Positions 42,051 through 53,303 of a stretch of DNA of 64,000 bases are shown one piece after another. The DNA comes from Portulaca oleracea. Taxonomy: Eukaryota; Streptophyta; Magnoliopsida; Caryophyllales; Portulacaceae. The position numbers were made by a program, and so were the translations under genes. Position 1 is the stretch's first letter. Each line of letters begins with the position of its first letter. Where the stretch lies: contig CM055875.1 in NCBI GenBank assembly GCA_029582165.1, positions 23,381,144 to 23,445,143 on the forward strand, read 5' to 3'. Under the pieces are notes generated by a model. The model was not told the DNA's origin and made no database searches. It saw only the letters and a list, made by a program, of their open reading frames with translations.

Positions 42051-43687
42051 TGGAGTGTTACCATCTCTTGAGTGGGTGAAGATTAGCTTGAGTGTGTGAA
42101 CGGGAGCGATGATCAACACGAACAAGGGCTTGAACACCCAAAGGAAGGATATGACCTTGAGCAAGGAGGGTCCACAACTCTAGGCCTTACACCCCACCAT
42201 GATTATCGTAGGTAATCCACTAATAATCACTAAAGGAATGACTTGCTAACACCACCATTAACAAATGGATAAAGCAAAAACAAGATTATAGAGAGAGAAA
42301 CTAGGGGAAAACCTTAACATTGCATTAGCAAATCATTCAATAACATAAACTGCCTAGAAAAGAGTGCTAAACATGGTATTTATTAGGGGTGTTCACGGGG
42401 CGGGTACCCGAACCGATTGGATATTTTTTTCGGGTACCCGAAAATTCAGGGCGGCCAAACCCTCGAACCGTAACCGTAACGTCCGGGTACCTGAAAGTTT
42501 CGGGGCGGATACCGGTTAACCAAAAAAGCCGATTAATTAGAATCATATGAGTTTCCAATTTTTATTTTTAATTTGAATTAACTAGAAATACTAATATTGA
42601 TTCAATTAGTAACCACACCAAATAATAAATTTGGAAATCAACCAATAAATACATTGTCTACCACTGCTAGTAGGTCCAGTAGCTAAAAATGTAATCCTTT
42701 TTCTGGAACCAGGCACCTGCCCTCCAATCTCCATAGTCCACAGTCAACACAACACAAATACACCGAAAATGTATAGAGGCCTCGACTGGAGAGTGGAAAA
42801 ATACGGGTAGAAATTAAATTTGGACCCAAATTTAAAATTTAATTTCGGGTAATTCGGGTAACTGAAAATGTCTAGAGGTTGATCCATAACCGAACCGATT
42901 AACCGAAAATTTACCGGGGCGGATAAATTAATGAGCGGATAGCGGGTTTCCAGATCGGGTTTTTCGGGGCGGATATTTATGAACAACCCTAGTATTTATA
43001 CTAGGGAAAAGAAATAACAAAAACACAACTTGTTATCAAGCGAATTACGCGAATCAGCTCAGCCGTCGCGGGCGCGACGTACCCTGTCGTGGGCACGACA
43101 GCCGCCTGCCCCGGACACTTTTCGTCTGCTGCCGTGTGTCGAGTGTGCGATGGTATGGGTCGCGGGCACGACGTACTCCTGTCACGGGCGTGACACTTCT
43201 CTTCCCGGTCGCGACATCGCCCTGACCTATTTCCTGGCGGGGCCAAACCGAAGCTCGCGGGCGCGACGTTGCTGGTGGCGGGCGCGACGCCCAGGCCAAC
43301 ATGTCGTCACGGGTGTGAAGGAGTCGACTCGGGCGTGATTTCCTGTTGTTGGCCGGTGCTAGATCCTCCATGACTTCAACGTTTCCATGATCACAACCGA
43401 GCCCCAATCATTCGATGTTTCTAGTCCCGAGACGGTCCGGTACGACCTCGAGTTCGATGGGGTTGGTGGGAGAAATCCCGAGCCTCTCCAATCTCGAACG
43501 TTAGACGACTCGCCTTAACCACTACAACCCGATACTCATCAATCCACCCTTTGAAAAGGAATATCGGTTCTTGAACACGCCCGGATGAACGTGTTTAGTG
43601 TGGAAATATCGGGTCGGGATTCCTTCCTTCTTGCCATCATGTACAAGCCCGACTTTGGTAGCACGGACCCGAATCCGACACAGTTCA
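42051..43687 (-). repeat. 3' LTR of B2 (with hAT MITE)
   Basis: Element orientation TGAACTGTGTCGG ... GGTAACACTCCA. About 1021 bp without the hAT MITE and its duplication. The outer part (43060-43330) has many GTCGCGGGCGCGAC-type words, one perfect at 43065-43078. Confidence 0.9.
42384..42991. mobile_element. hAT-like MITE in B2 3' LTR, 608 bp
   Basis: TAGGGGTGTTCAC ... GAACAACCCTA with exact 8-bp duplications GTATTTAT (42376-42383 and 42992-42999). The empty site is seen in the B2 5' LTR near 52597. It is rich in CGGGTACCCGAACCG words at both ends. Not the same family as the hAT MITE in B1. Confidence 0.92.
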
Positions 43688-45234
43688 TACTCTCCCTCTT
43701 GGAGAAGAGTTGCCCTCAACTCTTGGGGGTTAAAACCGATGCATTCTCCTTCAACTGGATCCATAAAACTTCTAGCATCCCGATCGCCACAAGTCAACAT
43801 GCCGGACATCCCACTAGCTTCGAATCCCACAATGTACCCATCGTCCAAATGCAAGAAAGTGGAAGGAGGCTTGTTTTGTGAAGATGAAGGGTTAAGGGGC
43901 GGAAGAGGAAATTTATGTGGTGCTTGGGAACTCTCAATCTCACTACGCTCGCTACAAGGCAAAGACAAAGCATGAGGTAGCTCGTCCTCAACAAGAGCAT
44001 GCTCATCCCGTGTTTTGCTCATCATGAGAAGGTTCCTCAACTCACTACCCATCCCGGCTTTTGAAGTTTCAGTTTCTCGGGGAGAAATGGGAAGTAGCTT
44101 GATCTTCTTTCCTTTATGGGTGAATGTGTAAGTGTTGTTCAACCCATTGTGCACCGTTTTCTTGTCGTATTTCCATGGTCGAACAAATAAAATGTGACAA
44201 GCGCTCATAGGAACAACATCACAAACAAGGGAATCATCGTAGTTAGATCCAAAAGAAAAATTCACTAAGACTTGCTTAGTTACCTTGACGCCGTTGTGAT
44301 CGTTGAGCCAATGGAGTGAATAAGGCCGAGGGTGCGGTAGTAGAGGCAAGCCAAGCTTCTCGACCATAGTGGTAGACGCAACATTCGTGCAACTTCCTCC
44401 ATCAATGACAAGAGTACAAACTTTTCCACCCACGAAGCACCGCGTTTGGAACAACATTTCCCTTTGGGCCTTGTTGAGAGGAGTCTCATGGGTATGCAAA
44501 GCTCTCCTCAAAACAAGTGCGCCTCTATGTACGGGGGGTACGGGGGCGGCACTCTCCTCCTCATTAGTAACTGCATCTTCAACCAACACTTCGGTTTCGG
44601 CTTGAGCCATTTGAAGCTCTTCATCGATCTCTTGTACCTCTTGAAGTGTTAAAGTCCGACGGTTCGGGCAATCCGCTTGGTAGTGGGCATACCCATTACA
44701 TTTGAAACACTTACTTCCCTCCATCCGTCGAGGATGTCCTGTTGGAGACGCCGTAGCAACTTCCTTTCCTTTGTCAGTTCGAGGTGTTGGTGTAGACTTA
44801 GGTGTCTCACTGGACTTTGAAGTGTTTGATTCCGGAGGGGGTCGGCTAATAGGTGAGTAAGCGGACCTGGACAAGGGTTTGGTGTCGGACCTTTCCTTTC
44901 TTCGTCGCTCAACTTGGAGAGCCAAACTGCACAAATCATTCATGGAATAGTATGGTTGAATCTCAATCCTTTCGGCAACCATGGGGTCTAAACCATTCAA
45001 GAATCAGATCATTGTTTGCTCTTCCGGCTCTTGGAGATCGCTTTTGATGAGGAGTTGTTCAAACTCCTGAATATATTCGCTCACGGACCCTTTGCCTTGA
45101 GTGAGGCCGTAGAGCTTCCTCAAGACGTCCTGTTTGTAAGTGTTGGGCAAGAAGTGACGGTTCATCACTTGTTTGAGCCATGTCCAAGTAGAAATCCTTG
45201 CCTTACCTTCCTTGACCATGGCCACGATGTCCTT
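43522..45234 (-). CDS. Gag (C-terminal half) and protease of B2, one nonsense codon
   Basis: From the junction with element C the frame reads gag (KEGKARISTW, FLPNTYKQDVLRKLYGLTQG, LLIKSDLQEPEEQTMI), one TGA at 45001-45003 in place of Arg, then 492 open codons. Residues of that frame: 98-111 a CX2CX4HX4C zinc knuckle (CFKCNGYAHYQADC), about 190-305 protease with LVIDGGSCTNV (Asp 200) and HILFVRPW (Gly of the usual LGRPW changed to Val), then about 130 residues of unrecognised tail. The last 55 codons lie inside the 3' LTR. No RT follows. The good state of this frame compared with B1 suggests a younger copy. Confidence 0.85.
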
Positions 45235-45235
45235 A

Positions 45236-46282
45236 TGTCCTGCGCGTGTTTTCGGCTTGAAGTGCTGCGTTTTAGCCAACAGTTTTGCCTTGTATATATA
45301 CTCCTTGTTGACGATTTCTTAGGGGGGCATATAGGGTTAGACATAGACATTATTTCAGCTTGTAATTAATGGATTTTAGAGGGAGATTAGTGAGAGATTA
45401 ATCTAGGGTTTTGGAGATTTGTGTTTATTATTGAAGATTTGGGGATTCAATCAATTGGAGGATTGTTGGATCATCTTTTATTGCTTTCTATTGTTCATCT
45501 ACAGCACTTTGATAAGTATTCTCTTCCCTTAACTCTTTTATTAATTACCTTTCTAATTACTTTGCTTGTTCTTAATTGCTTTGCTTGCTATTTCATTGTT
45601 CTTGCTTGTTTATGGTTGTTTGATGTTAGAAATCATGTTTACGTTTGGTTTGATGTTGTTAGCTTAGTTGGTATCATGATTAGTGGCTAGAAACCCTATG
45701 GGTTAGGGGGTAATTAAGGGTGTGAATGGGTGATTAGGTTTGGGTTAGCAATATTAGTGAGTAATTAGTTGGGAAATCAATTTCCCACTCCTATCCTTCC
45801 CTCAAGTAGGGTGTATTTGGGTGCGAAATCATCCCGAATACATCCAACACTTGTGTTGGAAGGTAGGAATTGGGATAGTTAGTATTCTAGTTCGCGAAAG
45901 CGAATAGAAACTAACTAGGGAATTCCGTTTCATTAACCCCCCAGGTCTGTCGATGGACTTTGGGGAAGTTAATCCGGACTATCCTTGAAAGAGGAAGCCC
46001 GGTGGGTATTTTCTAAAGGAATTACCACTTGATTCTCCCTTCTTGTTACTCCCTTGTTGCAAAACCCATTTTCTTATCCCCGTTTGCATCCCGAAAAGCC
46101 TCCAAAGCCCATTTTCCATTCCTTAACCGACCTTAGATTTCTTTGTTGCGTTGTGCTCTTTTCAAACCGATATCCTTACCTTAGCAATCTCGACCCGACC
46201 ATTGACCTAATTCCTATGACCAAGGCCGCCAGCTCCCTGAGAGAGAACGACAAAACCGAGGTCTTACAAACCACGTTACACA
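45236..46282 (+). repeat. 5' LTR of element C, lacking its first about 518 bp
   Basis: Matches 50719-51717 throughout, except for 29 bases near 45277-45305 absent from the 3' LTR. It ends CCACGTTACACA. It begins at TGTCCTGCGC, which lies inside the 3' LTR, not at its start, so the left part was deleted. Confidence 0.85.
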
Positions 46283-46285
46283 AAA

Positions 46286-46303
46286 TGGCACCGTTGCCGG
46301 GGA
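46286..46303 (+). other. Primer binding site of element C (tRNA-Asp type)
   Basis: TGGCACCGTTGCCGGGGA, one mismatch from TGGCGCCGTTGCCGGGGA, the site used by Athila-group elements. It fixes the LTR end three bases upstream. Confidence 0.85.
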
Positions 46304-46559
46304 GCCAGCGCCCCTAGTTTTAGTTTCTTGGTCTTTGGTTAATTGAGTTTTTTTTCACGCTAGAAATCAGTTTGTGCCAATCCAAATGAATTTGATGCTT
46401 CTATCGGTTCTTGTTGGTGCATGTAGGTACGCCCTAATGTTATACCGAGCATCGTAGGAGGCTTCAAGTCCTAATGGGTGAAGTCTAAGCTGATTCACCC
46501 CGTACCCTTCTATCATATGCCGTTCCATCATCGGGTACGGGAGGCAATCCTATCATCTT

Positions 46560-47076
46560 ACCGCCACTACCACCCACCGCAACATTCGAGTTCAAACCAT
46601 GCCTGCTGGACGCTTTTGAGAGAAACCAATTCTATGGAGATGGCTTCGAGGATCAAATCGATCATATTAGAAGATTTGAAGGCCGGATTGGTTTTGTGCA
46701 TATGCCAGAGGTATCTTCGGAGTTTTTGAAATTGAAGCTTTTCCCTCTCACCTTGAAAGGAAAAGCTAAGATGTGGCTCGATATTTGTCCACCCGGTACA
46801 TATACTACTTGGGATGCATTGAGCCGGGATTTTCTTCACCATTTCTTTCCGGTTGATGAGACGCATAGGCTTCGAAAAGCTATCTTGAATTTCAAGCAAG
46901 AGCCGGGAGAAACTCTTTTCGATTCATGGGCAAGGTTTAAACTTCTTCAAAGGCGATGTCCACATCACAATCTTCCAGATTGGTTATTGTTACATCAGTT
47001 TTACCATGGGCTTCAAGACGATCTTAAAGACTCAATTGATATTGCATCGGAAGGAATGTTCCTTATGAAGACCTAG
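46560..47076 (+). pseudogene. Gag of element C, conserved part
   Basis: DAFERNQFYGDGFEDQIDHI, LKLKLFPLTLKGKAKMWLDI, TTWDALSRDFLHHFFPVDET, RLRKAILNFKQEPGETLFDS and CPHHNLPDWLLLHQFYHGLQ are the classic order of an Athila-type gag. The stop at 47074-47076 and another near 47150 separate it from the next frame in the same phase. The first part (46470-46560) is out of frame. Confidence 0.85.
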
Positions 47077-47163
47077 CATCAAGCAAATGTTTTCCATCAC
47101 GAGCTATTTCAACATTCTCCTTCTTGGGGAAGCTGTCAGAGTTTAGGAAGTAGAGGCTATTCC

Positions 47164-48444
47164 TTGGAGAGCGAACCTACTATCAAATTCCTTGTGGGCG
47201 TCGTCCAAGAGATGCAACAAAAGATGGTATCTAATGGAACAACCAACCAATTGGGAATCGTGCAGGAGACCCAACCCTCCACCCAAAACATCCAATATCT
47301 CTCAGCGAACCACCAAAACCAAGAAGTTTGGCAACCCACTTATCACCAACCTACCCCTCAACTTCAAGAACCCCAACCATCTCAAGAGTCCAACATAGAG
47401 AAGTTGCTGAAGCAAATTGTTGAAAATCAAGAGAATGATAGGGCTCGCCTCGAGAACATTGAAAACCAATGGGCCCAAACGGCTCAGATAGACAACATCC
47501 CTCAAACCGTCCCCATCGAACCTCAACCTACTCCAATGGTGCCGGTGAATCTTATTACCCTCCGGAGTGAAGGGGAAGCGATAGTACCAAATTTTGCGGA
47601 GGAGGGATGTTTGAGAGAAGAAGAAAAAGCAAGTGAGTTGGAGATGAATGAAGAAAGGGAGGTGTTGCTTGAAGAAGCTAAAAGTGAGAATGAGGAGAAG
47701 TTGAGTGAGGAAGAAGAATTCAATGAGGAAATAGGTGGGTGCTTGATAGAACCTTATACTTTTGAGCTTTCATGTGAGCGTCCTTTGGAGAAGATCCTTC
47801 TTGAGCCTATCCACGTTGAGCCTGATGGTAGTGAGGTTATGTTCTTCACTAATCTTATTGATGGGGTATATAATCGAGAGGTGGAGGATGTTCCCTTGGA
47901 GGAACCTTTATTTGAGCGTATGGAGGTTCATGATTTTATTATCAATGATGAAGCATCTTTGGAGTTTCCTCTTCCTCAAGTAGAGTTTGAGTACTTCCCG
48001 ATCACTTCGAATTATTTCATTGAAGAAGAATTCAAGGAAGGGGTGGAGAAGGAAGAAGAATTTTCGAAGGAAGATGACTGTCATCAACTCATGCTTGTTC
48101 CCAAGGCTCCAAAACTGCGGGAAACAAGTAAAGTGGAGTTTAAATTACCTCCTCATCTATTTCACTCTATTCGACCGCCGGAGGAGCAACTTGCTTGGTT
48201 CACTATGGTAGTTGGGATATGTTTGAAGAAGAGGAGAAAAAGAAGGTGGAAGAAACATAAGAAGCCACTGCCTCTCTTCACCCCGAGGCCAACTACAAAC
48301 TGGTTAGATCATCTTGACCTTTATGCTTGCAAAGTGGGGAATTGCTGGAAAGGGAGGAAGAGAAAATGGTGGAAGAGATGGAAAACGTTCCTATCTTGTT
48401 CACCCCGTCTTTCAAGAATCAAATGGGTATTTAGGTCAAGCTAG
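47164..48444 (+). pseudogene. Gag tail of element C: acidic, no pol
   Basis: A 426-codon frame in phase with gag upstream. The first 130 residues are Gln/Pro/Asn-rich; LKQIVENQENDRARLENIEN may form a coiled coil. VNLITLRSEGE corresponds to the AITLRSG box that precedes protease in Athila elements. Then comes a Glu-rich region of about 200 residues and a Lys/Arg/Trp-rich end that may be a shifted frame. No zinc knuckle and no protease Asp motif. It ends next to the GGGAGGTAACCCA box (48470-48482) usually found downstream of the coding part in this group, which suggests pol was deleted as a block. Confidence 0.7.
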
Positions 48445-50183
48445 GGACCTAAAACAAGCACTACATGGGAGGTAACCCATACTTTCTTTTTGATTAATTT
48501 CTTTTCCTTTCTTTATTAGTTTCTTTTTCTCGTTTCTAATTTTGCATGCGCATCTTACGAGCCTTGCTTGTTTTTACTTGAAAATCCTAACCCCTTGCTC
48601 GATTATCACGGATTGAGTAATCATTTGTTTTGAAGAACTCGAGGTAATATCTCTCCGCTCTTCACTTTTTGAGTTGAATGTCCTATGATCCTTTGCATGC
48701 TTGATTTTTCTTTTGGGTGGCGAACCCCTTTGAGTGTTTGTGTTGGGATATATTGTTGTTGGAGCCGTGTGGGCTCGGGTCGCCACCATTTCTTCTTGCT
48801 AGTTGTTTGTGTTTTGTAGGTTCTCTACCCTTTTCATGTGACACCTTCCCACAATGAGGACATTGTGGAGTTTTAAGTGTGGGGGGGGGGGGGTGATATT
48901 CTATTTCAAGGGTAGATCACCTAGTAGTTTTGTTCTTTGTTTTCTTAGTTTTTGCATAAAATTTGAAAAATGTTTGTGTGAAAAAGGAGAAAAAAGGGAG
49001 TGAAAACCTTTTCAGTTTTTCTTTTTGTTTTGTCTTTGTTTAGTTTTGTTTCCTGGATCTCGTTATCGAAGTTGAGAACCCGTTCTTAAACTTCTTTAAA
49101 AGTAACCGGTTGGAGCATTTTCGACCCTAATTCGGGTTCTAGTCGAGACTTACCCTTAATAAACTCCTTTCATTAAGTGTCTAGCGAGACCCCCGTTCCT
49201 TTCTCTTTTTGCTGGAACCGGGAGGTTTTAGGAGCTTGTGTCCGGGTTTGTTTTGTTTCTCGTTTAGCAAAAGCAAAAAGTGCAAAAAGAAAAGAAAAGA
49301 AAGAACAAGCTTTCATAAGATACAATAACCTGAATAAGTGGAGCGTGTCGCTGAAGACATTAACCACCAACACTTAGCCAACCTACACGGGCCCGGTTAT
49401 CGTGGTACAGCATGGATACCCCTTAACCCTCGTCCTATATTGTTTTGCGACGGAGAGGCGAATGGAAAAGACCGTGTTGGGAGGGTATACCCCTTATATG
49501 GGCCGTCCAATTCCCGAAAGTAAGGCTAATACTGACTTTTAAAAAGAAAAGAAAAAAAAAGAAAAAGAAAAGCAAATTTCGTTGGTAAATCCAACTCAAA
49601 AAGAAAGAAAAGAAAAAGTTTTTGCTCCTAAAAAGAGTGGGGCCTCCCCTTGCATCACCTACGACCCTCACCAAGCCAAGGGCGACCAAATGCGAGGGAG
49701 GGCAACGCTCCTCTTAGTTGTTTCGTTGTTTTCAAATTCGGACGCGAGTTTTTAGAGTCTTTTGGTTCCCCTTAAAACCTTTTCATGTGGGGTTTCGCTT
49801 GGTACAAGGTGAAGGGAGTTGAAAAATCTTCAAGATCGACCTTTATCTGAGTTCGGTGTTGTGAGGTGCTCCTAACGGTTACTTTGGGAGGTTTAATCAC
49901 ATTTTCTTTGTTTGGGTTGCGAGATCTTGTGAATCAAAGCCTCTGTTTTTCCTTCTTTTTGTTTTCTTCGATTTTGTTTTCATTTTCCCTCTCTCCTTTT
50001 TCTTTGGCTTTTGTGGGTACAGCCGCTACAAACCCTCACGAGTCCATCTCGTCCACCCGGGCTGCCGGGGGGGTTCAAAGGGCTTGGTGCATACGCTAAA
50101 TGCACTCGTTTCCTCCCACGACAGAGGAGTTGGTGTTTAGTTTTCTTATTTGTTTTGTTTTGTTTTGCTCGGGACGAGCAAAA
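48445..50183 (+). other. Non-coding 3' region of element C
   Basis: About 1.7 kb without a supported gene. It has a GAGGACATTGTGGAGTTTTA box followed by a run of about 13 G (48862-48895), purine-rich strips at 49270-49310 and 49540-49620, and GGGACGAGCAAAAG before the final polypurine tract. Confidence 0.7.
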
Positions 50184-50200
50184 GTTTAAGTGTGGGGGGG
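50184..50200 (+). other. Polypurine tract of element C
   Basis: TTTAAGTGTGGGGGGG directly before the LTR start TGTTTAGACCC. Confidence 0.75.
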
Positions 50201-51717
50201 TGTTTAGACCCAATTTTGTTTCTAAATACCGCCTAAATCCTTAGGCTTTTAACTCGTTTCGTGGTTTAATTTCATAGCTTTTAATGTGTTTTTGGTTATT
50301 TTGTAGATTTTGGAGTTTTCACCGAAAACGTAGCAAAACGAGCCTTTTTTATAGCATTCTTGGTGATTTCCCGAGCCGAGCCGGACCGGAAACCGAGGCG
50401 GAGTCGACCCGGGACCACACTCCCGACCTTTGGTGCCAATTAGTGAAGTAACGAATGCTAAACCTTCTGATTGAGCGTTACATGCTTCGGAAAGAAGGAA
50501 GAACAAAGGGAAGGGAGCCGAGTTAGACCGTGGCCACGGTGGGTTCATGTCCTGTCTAAGGAAGAATTGGCCGAGCAAGACCGTGGCCACGGTCTTAGGA
50601 GACCGTAGCCACGACGGTGCGAAGGAGCGAAAACTTGCGCCTCTAAATCGCCATACTGATTTGGCCGACGAGCGAGACCGTGACCACGGTCTCCTTGACC
50701 GTGGCGACAGTCTCCCTATGTCCTGCGCATGTTTTCGGCTTGAAGTGCTGCGTACTCCTTGTTGACGATTTCTTAGGGGGGCATCTAGGGTTAGACATAG
50801 ACATTATTTCAGCTTGTAATTAGTGGATTTTAGAGGGAGATTAGTGAGAGATTAATCTAGGATTTTGGAGATTTGTGTTTATTATTGAAGATTTGGGGAT
50901 TCAATCAATTGAAGGATTGTTGGATCATCTTTTACCGCTTTCTATTACTCATTTACGGCACTTTGATAACTATTCTCTTCCCTTAACTCTTTTATTAATT
51001 ACCTTTCTAATTACTTTGCTTGCTATTTCATTGTTCTTGCTTGTTTATGGTTGTTTGATGTTAGAAATCATGTTTAGGTTTGGTTTGGATGTTGTTAGCT
51101 TAGTTGGTATCATGATTAGTGGCTAGAAACCCTATGGGTTAGGGGGTAATTAAGGGTGTGAATGGGTGATTAGGTTTGGGTTAGCAATATTAGTGAGTAA
51201 TTAGCTGGGAAATCAATTTCCCACTCCTATCCTTCCCTCAAGTGGGATGTATTTGGGTGCGAAAGCATGCCGAATACATCCAAAACTTGTGTTGGAAGGT
51301 AGGAATTGGGATAGTTAGTATTCTAGTTCGCGAAAGCGAATAGAAACTAACTAGGAAATTCCGTTTCATTAACCCCCCGGTCTGTCGATGGACTTTGAGG
51401 AAGTTAATCCGGACTAACCTTGAAAGAGGAAGCCCGGTGGGTATTTTCTAACAGAATTACCACTTGTTTCCCCCTTCTTGTTACTCCCTTGTTGCAAAAC
51501 CCATTTTCTTATCCCCGTTTGCATCCCAAAAAGCCTCCGAAGCTCATTTTCCATTCCTTGACCGACCTTAGATTTCTTTGTTGCGTTGTGCTCTTTTCAA
51601 ACCGATATCCTTACCTTAGCAATCTCGACCCGACCATTGACCTAGTTCCTATGACCAAGGCCGCCAGCTCCCTGAGAGAGAATGACAAAACCGAGGTCTT
51701 ACAAACCACGTTACACA
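50201..51717 (+). repeat. 3' LTR of element C, 1517 bp
   Basis: TGTTTAGACCC ... CCACGTTACACA. The outer part carries GACCGTGGCCACGGTC palindromes. The right flank CGCCT continues gag of B2. Confidence 0.85.
50526..50712. repeat. GACCGTGGCCACGGTC palindromes in the LTR of C
   Basis: Copies at about 50526-50540 (perfect core), 50579-50594 (perfect, 16 bp), 50601-50618, 50676-50691 (one change) and 50697-50712 (two changes). All lie in the part of the LTR that the 5' LTR has lost. Confidence 0.85.
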
Positions 51718-51722
51718 CGCCT

Positions 51723-51914
51723 CTAACGTTCAACGCGGGGTGGAACTGGACGCTCTTGGGTGAGATTGTCCATCCGCGCCATAATTGCATTCATGTTGCG
51801 CTCGAGGGTGGAGAATCGATTGTCAAAAGTGGTGAGTTGGTCCTCGAGAGCTCGAATTCGAGGGCTACCCAGATGGCTTGATTCCTCTCGTTCGGAATTA
51901 ACTTCTCTGTCCAT
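51723..51914 (-). pseudogene. Gag N-terminus of B2
   Basis: The ATG at 51914 starts MDREVNSEREESSHLGSPRI, continues with RALEDQLTTFDNRFSTLERN (a likely coiled coil) and stops at a TAG created near 51723-51725, next to the end of element C. B1 has the matching start at 11932. The coding part between here and 45234 (about 290 bp in B1) is missing. Confidence 0.85.
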
Positions 51915-52242
51915 AACGAGGGAAAAGTGAGGGACGGTATGTGTTTGGGAATATTTTGCGGAGTTTGGGGGTTTTTTGTAGTTGACTTGTGTTTGGCTAA
52001 GGGTTCTTTGTGCTTTTTTCACTTAGCATTTCTTCGAACACCTTGCTGACACAATTTTCCAACTTCTCCTTAAAGCTCCAAATTGCTTCGAAAACACCAA
52101 ATACAAATACAATACAAAGTATTCCAACACTGTTGGATTGCAAAGGGAGTGTGGACCACCAATATTTGTGTACAATCCACAAAAATCAACACCAGAGAAC
52201 ACACTAGCAAGAACAATGAAAAAACTCAAGCTAAATGAAAAA

Positions 52243-52260
52243 CCAAAGCTTTGATACCAA
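52243..52260 (-). other. Primer binding site of B2 (tRNA-Met type)
   Basis: The reverse complement reads TTGGTATCAAAGCTTTGG just after the LTR end, as in B1. Confidence 0.78.
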
Positions 52261-52261
52261 A

Positions 52262-53298
52262 TGGAGCGTTACCATCGCGTGAGTGGGTGAAGATTACCTT
52301 GACTGCTTGAGTGTGTGAATGGGAGCGATGATCAACACGAGCAAGGGCTTGAACACCCAAAGGAAGGATATGACCTTGAGCAAGGAGGGTTCACAACTCT
52401 ATGCCTCACAACCCACCATGATTATCATAGGCAATCCACTAATAATCACTAAAGGATTGACTTGCTAACACCACCATTAACAAATCGATAAAGTAAGAAC
52501 AAGATTTTAGAGAGAGAAACTAAGGGAAAACCCTAACATTGCATTAGCAAAATCATTCAATAACATAAACTGCCTAGAAAAGAGTGCTAAACATTGTATT
52601 TATACTAGGGAAAAGAAATAACAAAAACACAGCGTTTTATCAAGAAAATTACGTGAATAAGCTCAGCCGTCGCGGGCGCGACGTACCCTGTTGTGGGCGT
52701 GACAGCCCCCTGTCCCGCACACTCTTTCGTCTGCTGCCGTGTGTCGCAGGTGCGATGATATGGGTAGCGGGTGCGATGTACTCCTGTCACGGGCATGACA
52801 CTTCTCTTCCCGGCCGCAACATTGTCCTGACCCATTTCCTAGCGGTACCAAATCGAAGCTCACGGGCGTGACGTTGCCTTGGCGGGCGCGACGCCCAGGC
52901 CAGCACTTCGTCACGAGTATAAAGGAGCCGACTCGGGCATGACTGCCTGCTGTCGGCCGACGCTAGATCCTCTGTGACTTCAACGTTTCCATGATCAATC
53001 CCGAGCCCCGAGCCCCGAGCCTTCTGTGTTTCTAGTCCCGAGACGGTCCGGTATGACCCCGAGTTCGATGGGGTTGGTGGGGGAAATTCCGAGCCTCTCC
53101 AATCTGCAACGTTGAATGACTCGCCTTAACCACGACAACCCGATACTCATCAATCCACCCTTTGAAAAGGAATATCGGTTCTTGAACACGCCCGGATGAA
53201 CGTGTTTAGTGTGGAAATGTCAAGTCGAGATTTCTTCCTTCTTGCCATCATCTACGAGCCTGGCTTTGGTAGCTCTGACCCGAACCCGACACAGTTCA
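52262..53298 (-). repeat. 5' LTR of B2, 1037 bp
   Basis: TGAACTGTGTCGG ... GGTAACGCTCCA in element orientation. It has no hAT MITE. A perfect GTCGCGGGCGCGAC lies at 52669-52682 with diverged copies to about 52930. The C-terminal end of the gag-protease frame is not kept open here. Confidence 0.9.
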
Positions 53299-53303
53299 CC
53301 AAG

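Larger units (their letters stand above)
45236..51717 (+). mobile_element. Element C: Athila-like non-autonomous LTR retrotransposon, 5' end deleted
   Basis: Order: truncated 5' LTR (45236-46282), tRNA-Asp-type primer site, gag-like gene, long non-coding region, polypurine tract, full 3' LTR (50201-51717). Gag and primer site resemble the Athila group. There is no protease, RT, RNase H or integrase. It lies in gag of B2. One end of the insertion is lost: the 5' LTR lacks its first about 518 bp and B2 lacks about 290 bp of gag at the same junction. Confidence 0.85.
42051..53298 (-). mobile_element. Element B2: gag-protease-only LTR retrotransposon, interrupted by C
   Basis: Minus strand: 5' LTR 53298-52262, tRNA-Met primer site, gag start, [element C], gag-protease, 3' LTR 43687-42051. 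Perfect 5-bp duplication CCAAG at 42046-42050 and 53299-53303. Without C and the hAT MITE it is about 4.1 kb; adding back the gag piece lost at the C junction gives about 4.4 kb. RT, RNase H and integrase are absent, as in B1. It inserted into the copia element G. Confidence 0.9.

Noticed and set aside
43001..43407. Arg/Pro-rich frames in the GC-rich part of the B2 LTR
   Set aside because: They arise from the GTCGCGGGCGCGAC repeats; frames are open on both strands because of base composition.
49173..50244. Paired plus and minus frames in the 3' part of element C
   Set aside because: They are low-complexity purine or pyrimidine strips in a non-coding region.
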